Of a stretch of 19,243 nt of DNA, positions 14,209 through 19,243 are shown piece by piece; position 1 is the first letter of the stretch; each line of letters begins with the position of its first letter. The notes below the pieces were generated by a model. It ran no database searches. It was not told where the DNA came from and saw nothing but the letters and a program-made list of their open reading frames with translations. Both the position numbers and the translations under genes were made by a program. The stretch comes from UBA11524 sp051886675 (GTDB taxonomy: Bacteria > Bacillota > Clostridia > Christensenellales > Aristaeellaceae): NCBI GenBank assembly GCA_051886675.1, contig JBJEYH010000200.1:1-19243 (forward strand), read 5' to 3'.

Positions 14209-15831
14209 TTAACGGGCCAGGTAACGATCGTAGCAGGCCTGATAGATTTCCAGCACGCGGGGCAGCTTGTAGGTGTCCAGACCGGCCAGATAGGCGTTCC
14301 AGGCGGCGTCGTCGTTCACGTCCACGTTGCCCACCAGGAAGGACACGCACTGCTCAACCACATAGGTGCCCAGGTTGGCGGTGTACAGGTCCAGCTCGTC
14401 GGCTTCCTCGGTGGTGAAGGTCACGCCGTTGGGCCACTTGTGGCCGGAGGTGATTTCACGAACCTTGTCCAGCTCCTCGGTGTCGCGGCCCATGCCCAGG
14501 TAGAACCAGGCATCGTTGGCGTCAATGGCCACCTGGGAGTTCTTCAGGTACAGCAGGTTGGTGGCCTGGATGCAGGAGCCGGACCAGGTGGTGCCGTTGT
14601 ACTTGATCATGGGGTCGGTGGAGGTGTCTTCAGCAACCAGGGGAGTCCACGCGGGCAGGCCGGTTTCCTCGCCCATCACCCAGGATTCGCCCTCGATGCC
14701 GTAGTTCCAGTACAGGAAGCCTTCCTGGGTGTAGGCATAGTCCAGAACCTGCAGGCAGAGCTTCATGGTTTCTTCGTCAGCGGTCTTGGTGATGCAGCCG
14801 GTGATCGAGCCGATGCCGGAGCCGCCGAAGATGGAGTACAGGGAGCCGTCGTCAGCGGTGGGATAGGGGATGCCGATCCAGGGAGTGCCGTCGCCGTTGG
14901 CTTCCATGGCCTTGTTCCAGTTGTTCATCTGGCCCATGGAGGTCATGGCGATGCCGGAACCGCCGGTCAGCACCTTGGTCTTGACGGTGGTGTCGTCCAC
15001 GGTCAGCAGGTCGGTGTCGATCAGGCCTTCCTTGTACAGGCCGGAGAACCAGGACAGCCATGCGCGATATTCATCGGAGGTCTGGCCCAGGGAGACCTTG
15101 CCGTCGTCCACGGTGAACATGTAGGAGGAGTTCACGTTGCCGTAGGCACCGAAGGCGCCGCTCAGGCCCATCTGGGAGAAGCGGTTGCTATAGGAGGTGG
15201 TGAACACCGCGCCATACTTCTCGTTGAAGACGCGGATCACGTTTTCAAACTCGGAGATGGTCTTGGGGATTTCCAGACCGCACTCCTCCAGCCAGTCCTT
15301 GCGGACCACGGGGCCCTGGTAGGAGTCGTTCCAGCCGCCGTCCTCGCGGAAGAAGCCGAAGGCGTAGTAGCGGCCATCGTCGGTCTTCATGGCCTTGTCA
15401 TAGGCGGGGTTGCTCTGCAGGAAGGCGTAGTAGGCGGGCGCGTACTCCTGGATGTAGGGGGTCAGATCCCAGATGATCTCGTCGTCCAGGTACTGCTGCG
15501 CGCTGCCCATGAAGTAGGCCTCCATGATGTTGGGCAGGGAGGAGGGATCGGCCATCAGGGTGTTGGTGAAGGTCGAGCCGTCAGTGCCGGTGGTGGGCAG
15601 CACCCACTCGATGTTCACGCCGACCTGCGTGGACAGGTTCACGTGGAAGGGGGACTCATGCCAGTCGGCATAATCGGAATGGATGCCGTGGGAATCCTGA
15701 GAATACCAGGTGATGGTCTTGTCAGAATTCAGGGGATAGGTGTCGGCACCGGACAGCAGCTCCACGGCAAACGCCGGGCAGGCAGCCAGAACCAGGCACA
15801 GGGACAGTACCAGGGCCAGGACCTTTTTCAT
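14209..15831 (-). CDS. Extracellular carbohydrate-binding protein of the CUT1 importer (LplA/YtcQ-like)
   Basis: This is the surface receptor that binds an oligosaccharide and passes it to the LplB/LplC-type permeases. It has 540 residues. An N-terminal signal of MKKVLALVLSLCLVLAAC type is present; LAAC fits a lipobox, so it may be a lipoprotein, but AFA before VE a few residues later also fits signal peptidase I. The mature part has family 1 binding-protein features: SLPNIMEAYF, DLTPYIQEYAPAYYAF near 120-140, PVVRKDWLEECGLEIPKTISEFENVIRVF in the hinge region and EGFLYWNYGIEGESW further on. The AAGGAGG site 8 bases upstream fixes the ATG at 15831. It is the first gene of the operon, under the promoter at 15975-16003. 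The ligand is not known; GH88 downstream suggests an unsaturated acidic oligosaccharide. Confidence 0.92.
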   Translation of the reverse strand: MKKVLALVLSLCLVLAACPAFAVELLSGADTYPLNSDKTITWYSQDSHGIHSDYADWHESPFHVNLSTQVGVNIEWVLPTTGTDGSTFTNTLMADPSSLPNIMEAYFMGSAQQYLDDEIIWDLTPYIQEYAPAYYAFLQSNPAYDKAMKTDDGRYYAFGFFREDGGWNDSYQGPVVRKDWLEECGLEIPKTISEFENVIRVFNEKYGAVFTTSYSNRFSQMGLSGAFGAYGNVNSSYMFTVDDGKVSLGQTSDEYRAWLSWFSGLYKEGLIDTDLLTVDDTTVKTKVLTGGSGIAMTSMGQMNNWNKAMEANGDGTPWIGIPYPTADDGSLYSIFGGSGIGSITGCITKTADEETMKLCLQVLDYAYTQEGFLYWNYGIEGESWVMGEETGLPAWTPLVAEDTSTDPMIKYNGTTWSGSCIQATNLLYLKNSQVAIDANDAWFYLGMGRDTEELDKVREITSGHKWPNGVTFTTEEADELDLYTANLGTYVVEQCVSFLVGNVDVNDDAAWNAYLAGLDTYKLPRVLEIYQACYDRYLAR

Positions 15832-15927
15832 GACGGGTTCCTCCTTTATGTTTATCAATAGCGGAATCGCATCCGCGGTTGACCTGAAGGATGGCAAGGC
15901 AAACACTGCGGTTGTGTAAACGGCATT

Positions 15928-15941
15928 CGCATTTGCATGCG
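15928..15941 (-). other. GCAA-tetraloop hairpin in the leader of the importer operon
   Basis: On the minus strand CGCAT and ATGCG form a 5-bp stem closed by GCAA, a GNRA tetraloop. It lies in the roughly 137-base leader between the predicted start of transcription (near 15968) and the ATG at 15831. I do not recognise a known riboswitch around it. Confidence 0.4.
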
Positions 15942-15974
15942 CCCGATCGCAGGCGGCATTGCTTCGACGAGATG

Positions 15975-16003
15975 ATGATAGCACGTTTTCCCCCGGGTGT
16001 CAA
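15975..16003 (-). promoter_or_regulatory. Near-consensus sigma-A promoter of the importer-GH88-GH2 operon
   Basis: On the minus strand the -35 TTGACA (complement of 15998-16003, six of six) and the -10 TATCAT (complement of 15975-15980, five of six) are separated by exactly 17 bases. Transcription would start near 15968. The spacer contains AAAACG, a half of the CG-centred motif seen upstream. Confidence 0.85.
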
Positions 16004-16048
16004 TGACATTTGTAAAATAATATATCGTTTTGACCCAATGAAACATAA

Positions 16049-16056
16049 AAACGTTT
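16049..16056. promoter_or_regulatory. LacI-family operator-like palindrome AAACGTTT
   Basis: A perfect 8-base CG-centred palindrome, AAACGTTT, lies about 45 bases upstream of the -35 of the importer promoter and about 55 bases upstream of the GH3 -35. LacI/GalR-family and CcpA sites typically have this form (AAnCGnTT core). Outer bases match only partly, so the regulator is not identified. Confidence 0.45.
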
Positions 16057-16091
16057 CTGAAAGAATGTTGCATAACGTATTGAAATTTTGA

Positions 16092-16103
16092 GAAAGCGCT
16101 TCG
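16092..16103. promoter_or_regulatory. LacI/CcpA-like operator next to the GH3 promoter
   Basis: The sequence GAAAGCGCTTCG contains the perfect palindrome AAGCGCTT at 16094-16101 and ends 5 bases before the -35 of the GH3 promoter. The core agrees with cre and other LacI-family operators, while the outermost bases do not fit the full cre consensus. A repressor bound here would interfere with RNA polymerase at the GH3 promoter. Confidence 0.5.
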
Positions 16104-16108
16104 CCGTG

Positions 16109-16137
16109 TTGAAATCCTGCGGCAGATGGATTATAAT
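16109..16137 (+). promoter_or_regulatory. Near-consensus sigma-A promoter of the GH3 gene
   Basis: The -35 TTGAAA at 16109-16114 (five of six) and a perfect -10 TATAAT at 16132-16137 are separated by 17 bases. Transcription would start near 16144, about 70 bases before the GH3 start codon. Confidence 0.88.
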
Positions 16138-16213
16138 GAAGCCGTATGCTGTGCCGCGCAGGCGGGCAGCGATGATTCGACGACAGCCATAATAATAGGA
16201 AGGAGAACCTGTC

Positions 16214-18685
16214 ATGAAAGCCATCCGTCCTGTGAAACTGTCCGGCGTCCCCGATACGGCGCCGAGGGATTATGAAGCGCCCCACGCCGCCCTTGCGCGC
16301 CGCGCCGCCGCGGAGGGCATGGTGCTGCTCCGCAACGAGGGGGGCATGCTGCCTCTGGCGGCGGGCAGCCGGGTGGCGCTGTTCGGCGCGGGCGCCACGC
16401 GTACCATCAAGGGCGGCACCGGCAGCGGCGACGTGAACGAGCGCGCCAGCGTCACCATCGCCCAGGGCCTGCGGGACGCGGGCTTTGTCATCACCACCCA
16501 GGCCTGGCTGGACGATTTCGACCGCCAGTACGCCCAGGCCCGGCAGGCCTGGCGGGAGGAGATCCTCCGGGACATCGCCGGGGGCCAGAACTTCTTCGAC
16601 GCCTATTCGGCCCGGCAGTTCGCCATGCCCGCCGGCGCCCCGCCCTGCGCCACGGATACGGATACCGCCGTGTACGTCGTCAGCCGCATCGCGGGCGAGA
16701 ACGCCGACCGTCATGCCGGCGGGAGCGACTATTGCCTGAGCGCGCAGGAATATCAGGCCCTGAAGGACATCTGCGGCATGTATGCGAAGGTGGCGCTGAT
16801 CATCAACGCGGGCGGCGTGGTGGATCTGTCCTTCCTGGAGGAGCTGCGCGCCATCCGCGCGGTGCTGGTGGTCTCCCAGCCGGGCATGGAGGGCGGACAC
16901 GCCGTGGCCGACGTGCTCAGCGGCGCGGTGTCCCCCAGCGGCAAGCTGACCGACACCTGGGCCTTCCGCTACGAGGACTACCCCAATGCCGCCAGCTTCA
17001 GCCACAATAACGGCGACGTGTTCCACGAGCGCTACGAGGAAGGCATCTATGTGGGCTACCGGTACTTCGACAGCTTCGATGTGCCGGTGCGCTACGGGTT
17101 CGGCTACGGCCTGAGCTATACCGACTTTGGTCTGCTGACGGAGGACGTGGCCGTGGCGGAGGACGGCGCGGTGCGGACGACGGTCCGTGTGACCAACCGG
17201 GGCGCGGCGTCCGGCAGGGAAGTGGTGCAGCTGTACGCCGCCCTGCCCGACGGCCGCCTGGAGAAGGAAGCCCGCCGGCTGGTGGCCTTCGCCAAGACGA
17301 AGCTGCTGGCCCCCGGGGAGAGCGAGCGCCTGACGCTGACCTTCGCCCCGGAGGACGCGGCCAGCTTTGACGAGGAGGCTTCGGCCTGGGTGCTGGAGAA
17401 GGGCGTCTACGGCGTATACGTGGGCTCGTCCCTGGCGGAGAGCAGCCTGGCGGCGACCCTGGCCCTGGCGGAGGATCGGGTGCTGACCCGGGTGCGGCAC
17501 ATCTGCCCGCCCCAGGAGACGCTGGCCCAGCTGACCTGCCCGGCGGAAAAGCGGGCCGCCCGCTATGCCGCGCTGCTGGCGGCGGCGGAGGGGCTGCCCC
17601 GTCTGGCGTGGGATCTGACGGCGCTGCCCGTGCGGACGGTGGATTACGCGGTGCTGGATCCGCAGGACGAGGCCGCCGCGCTGACCGACACCCTGACCAC
17701 GGAGCAGCTGGTGCGCCTGGCCACCGGCGAGGTCAAGAAGGACGAGGCAGACATGCTGGGCAGCGCGGGCATGATGGTGCCGGGCTCCGCCGCGCAGACC
17801 AGCGCCTGCGCCCAGGCCCAGGGCGTGGCCAGCGTGGTGCTGGCGGACGGCCCTGCGGGGCTGCGGCTGCTGCAGCACTACATCGTGCAGGACGGCAAGC
17901 CCGTGCCCATGCCCCACGAGCTGAACATGGAGCACGGCGAGCTGTACGCCGGGCCGGAGCTTGAGGGCGAGAAGTACTACCAGTACTGCACGGCCATGCC
18001 CGTGGGGACGCTGCTGGCCCAGAGCTGGGACATGCAGCTGCTGGAGCAGATGGGCGGCATGATCGGCGAGGAGATGGAGATCTTCGGCGTGCAGCTGTGG
18101 CTGGCGCCGGGCATGAACATCCACCGCAATCCCCTGTGCGGCCGCAACTTCGAGTATTTCGCGGAGGATCCGCTGCTGAGCGGGCGGTGCGCGGCGGCCA
18201 TCACCCGGGGCGTGCAGGGGCATCCGGGCGTGGGCGTGACCATCAAGCATTACGCCTGCAACAACCAGGAGGACAACCGCAAGCATTCCGACAGCATCCT
18301 CACCGAGCGCGTCCTGCGGGAAATCTACCTCAGGGGCTTTGAGATCGCCATCCGGGAGGGGCATCCGGCGGCCATCATGACCAGCTACAACCTGATCAAC
18401 GGCGTGCACACGGCCAACAGCTACGACCTGTGCACCTGCGCCGCCCGGTGCGAGTACGGCTTCGACGGGCTGATCATGACCGACTGGGGCACCACCTACA
18501 AGGACGAAGCCTGCACCGCCGCGGGCTGCATCCGCGCCGGCAACGACAGCGTGATGCCCGGTACGCCCATGGATCAGGAGAACCTGCGCCAGGAGCTGGC
18601 GGCGGGCACGCTGACCCTGGCGGAGCTGAAGCGCTGCATCGCGCGGCTGGTACGCTTCATCCTCCGGTCCAACCGCTACGAATAA
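16214..18685 (+). CDS. Glycoside hydrolase family 3 enzyme with permuted (C-domain-first) domain order
   Basis: This is a retaining exo-beta-glycosidase (beta-glucosidase-like; beta-xylosidase or related activity is possible), predicted cytoplasmic. It has 823 residues, and the usual GH3 domain order is reversed. The GH3 C-terminal alpha/beta domain comes first (about 25-260: AAEGMVLLRNEGGMLPL near 32-48, SQPGMEGGHAVADVLSG at 221-237, SPSGKLTDTW at 240-249). A fibronectin-III-like domain follows (about 300-415). The TIM-barrel domain comes last (about 490-820: LADGPAGLR at 543-551, GRNFEYFAEDP at 643-653, KHYACNNQEDNRKHSD at 678-693). The catalytic nucleophile is D757 in LIMTDWG. This order is known from Ruminococcus albus and Butyrivibrio GH3 enzymes. 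The start at 16214 has AAGGAG 8 bases upstream. It is transcribed alone, divergently from the importer operon, and ends at a terminator. Confidence 0.94.
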   Translation: MKAIRPVKLSGVPDTAPRDYEAPHAALARRAAAEGMVLLRNEGGMLPLAAGSRVALFGAGATRTIKGGTGSGDVNERASVTIAQGLRDAGFVITTQAWLDDFDRQYAQARQAWREEILRDIAGGQNFFDAYSARQFAMPAGAPPCATDTDTAVYVVSRIAGENADRHAGGSDYCLSAQEYQALKDICGMYAKVALIINAGGVVDLSFLEELRAIRAVLVVSQPGMEGGHAVADVLSGAVSPSGKLTDTWAFRYEDYPNAASFSHNNGDVFHERYEEGIYVGYRYFDSFDVPVRYGFGYGLSYTDFGLLTEDVAVAEDGAVRTTVRVTNRGAASGREVVQLYAALPDGRLEKEARRLVAFAKTKLLAPGESERLTLTFAPEDAASFDEEASAWVLEKGVYGVYVGSSLAESSLAATLALAEDRVLTRVRHICPPQETLAQLTCPAEKRAARYAALLAAAEGLPRLAWDLTALPVRTVDYAVLDPQDEAAALTDTLTTEQLVRLATGEVKKDEADMLGSAGMMVPGSAAQTSACAQAQGVASVVLADGPAGLRLLQHYIVQDGKPVPMPHELNMEHGELYAGPELEGEKYYQYCTAMPVGTLLAQSWDMQLLEQMGGMIGEEMEIFGVQLWLAPGMNIHRNPLCGRNFEYFAEDPLLSGRCAAAITRGVQGHPGVGVTIKHYACNNQEDNRKHSDSILTERVLREIYLRGFEIAIREGHPAAIMTSYNLINGVHTANSYDLCTCAARCEYGFDGLIMTDWGTTYKDEACTAAGCIRAGNDSVMPGTPMDQENLRQELAAGTLTLAELKRCIARLVRFILRSNRYE

Positions 18686-18701
18686 GCCCGCGAGGGCATG
18701 G

Positions 18702-18736
18702 GCCCCGGTCTGCCGCGGCGGGCCGGGGCTCCTTTT
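18702..18736 (+). terminator. Rho-independent terminator after the GH3 gene
   Basis: A GC-rich stem spans 18702-18729 (GCCCCGG pairing with CCGGGGC, extended inward through G-U pairs to a small loop) and begins 16 bases after the GH3 stop codon. It is followed by TCCTTTTCC on the plus strand. Confidence 0.78.
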
Positions 18737-18791
18737 CCGGGGAAACGGCGGCCCTGCGGCGATCCGCTGCCCCAGCGGGCGAAAACGGGCT

Positions 18792-18819
18792 TTGTTTTTC
18801 CGGCGGAATCTGCTATAAT
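18792..18819 (+). promoter_or_regulatory. Extended -10 promoter of the SGNH hydrolase gene
   Basis: A perfect TATAAT at 18814-18819 is preceded by TGC, giving the TGnTATAAT extended -10 form. The best -35 is TTGTTT at 18792-18797 (16-base spacer), which is weak, as is common with extended -10 promoters. Transcription would start near 18826, about 48 bases before the ATG. Confidence 0.72.
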
Positions 18820-18873
18820 GGGAGCGCTGCCGCAACCGGCGGCGAATCGGCACACATACAGGAGGAGACGCTC

Positions 18874-19243
18874 ATGGCACATGAGAGCAAGTGGGTCAGC
18901 GCCTGGGGCAACGCGGTCAGCGTGGCGGAAAACCGCCCGGAGCGCTATGCCCGGAACATTACCATCCGCTATCCCATCCGCATGCCCTTCGGCGGCAGCG
19001 CCCTCCGCCTGACCTTCGACAATTACTGCGGCACCGAGCCCGTGACCCTCAGCCGCGTCACCGTCCTGCAGGGGGAGGCGTTCCATCCGGTGCGCTTCGG
19101 GGGCGATGCGGCGCTCACCCTGCCTGCGGGGGAGAGGGCGGTGTCCGATCCGCTCGAACTGAATGTGCGCGCCGGGGAAACCCTGCACGTCAGCTTCTAC
19201 CTGGCGGATTTCACGCTGATGCGCTCGGTGGTGTTCACCTGCG
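18874..19243 (+). CDS. SGNH/GDSL-type hydrolase, N-terminal part only (cut by window edge)
   Basis: The 123 visible residues form a beta-rich N-terminal domain like that found before the catalytic domain in a group of SGNH/GDSL hydrolases and acetylesterases: WVSAWGNAVS at 7-16, a pattern of the type 'R...IRYPIRMPFGGSALRLTFDN' near 27-50 (short landmarks IRYPIRM and LRLTFDN), then CGTEPVTLSRVTV. The catalytic serine block (GDS) lies beyond the right edge, so the assignment rests on the N-terminal pattern only. No signal peptide is seen, which points to a cytoplasmic enzyme that could remove acetyl or other ester groups from imported oligosaccharides. The start is fixed by AGGAGG 8 bases upstream and by a promoter at 18792-18819. 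An unrelated jelly-roll protein is the alternative. Confidence 0.65.
   Translation, partial: MAHESKWVSAWGNAVSVAENRPERYARNITIRYPIRMPFGGSALRLTFDNYCGTEPVTLSRVTVLQGEAFHPVRFGGDAALTLPAGERAVSDPLELNVRAGETLHVSFYLADFTLMRSVVFTC

Larger units (their letters stand above)
15832..16213. other. Divergent control region between the importer operon (minus) and the GH3 gene (plus)
   Basis: These 382 bases contain no gene. From left to right they hold the leader of the importer operon (about 137 bases with a small GCAA-capped hairpin), its promoter, an AT-rich stretch with CG-centred palindromes, the GH3 promoter, and a GH3 leader of about 70 bases ending in AAGGAG before the ATG at 16214. The AT-rich core (about 16003-16095) contrasts with the GC-rich coding sequence around it. 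Confidence 0.75.

Noticed and set aside
14050..15861. 603-residue plus-strand open frame antisense to the solute-binding-protein gene
   Set aside because: It is a V/G/H-rich mirror of a clear binding protein, spanning the operon leader and the attenuator.
16092..16103. A genuine CcpA cre site
   Set aside because: The core fits, but three outer positions disagree with the cre consensus, so it is listed only as a LacI/CcpA-like palindrome.
15722..18853. 1043-residue minus-strand open frame antisense to GH3
   Set aside because: It runs through the GH3 gene, the divergent promoter region and two promoters, is low in complexity and has no recognisable domain. It is an artefact of GC-rich codon use on the other strand.
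1..19243. CRISPR arrays, insertion sequences, tRNA or rRNA genes, toxin-antitoxin or phage-defence genes
   Set aside because: No regularly spaced repeats, transposase motifs, RNA gene signatures or defence-type proteins were found on reading both strands.

Overview
The window looks like chromosome from a GC-rich Gram-positive Bacillota (Clostridia-type, probably an uncultured gut or rumen fibre degrader). The reasons are strong AGGAGG-type ribosome binding sites, sigma-A-like TTGACA/TATAAT promoters, ABC importers with separate solute-binding proteins (no SusC/SusD), a LacI-type regulator and a dense set of glycoside hydrolases. No rRNA, tRNA, CRISPR array, insertion sequence or phage gene was seen. 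The taxonomic placement is inference only.

Layout, left to right. (1) Positions 1-4526, minus strand: an oligopeptide-type ABC importer in the order oppA-oppB-oppC-oppD (oppD runs off the left edge; oppF would be expected beyond it), with a strong hairpin between oppA and oppB. (2) 4527-5052: a divergent intergenic region, followed by a plus-strand xylose-isomerase-like TIM-barrel sugar isomerase/epimerase (5053-5805) that ends in a clear rho-independent terminator. (3) 5920-8559, minus strand: a cytoplasmic GH5 enzyme followed 12 bp later by a LacI-family regulator. (4) 8684-15831, minus strand: an operon with solute-binding protein, two LplB/LplC-type (CUT1) permeases, a GH88 unsaturated glucuronyl hydrolase and a GH2 enzyme, closed by a terminator at 8645-8676. 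(5) 15832-16213: a compact divergent control region with a near-consensus promoter on each strand and two CG-centred palindromes typical of LacI-family operators. (6) 16214-18685, plus strand: a circularly permuted GH3 enzyme with its own terminator, then a separate extended -10 promoter and the start of an SGNH/GDSL-type hydrolase (18874 to the right edge).

How the genes may work together (inference): regions 3-6 read as an import-then-digest locus for an acidic, lyase-generated oligosaccharide. The CUT1 importer would bring the oligosaccharide in. GH88 would remove the unsaturated uronic acid cap. GH2, GH5 and GH3 would cut the remaining beta-linked sugars, and the SGNH hydrolase may remove ester groups. 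None of the glycoside hydrolases has a signal peptide, so digestion would be cytoplasmic. No polysaccharide lyase and no CUT1 ATPase are present in the window, so both would have to be encoded elsewhere. The LacI-type protein is the obvious candidate regulator. The true substrate cannot be read from the sequence alone.
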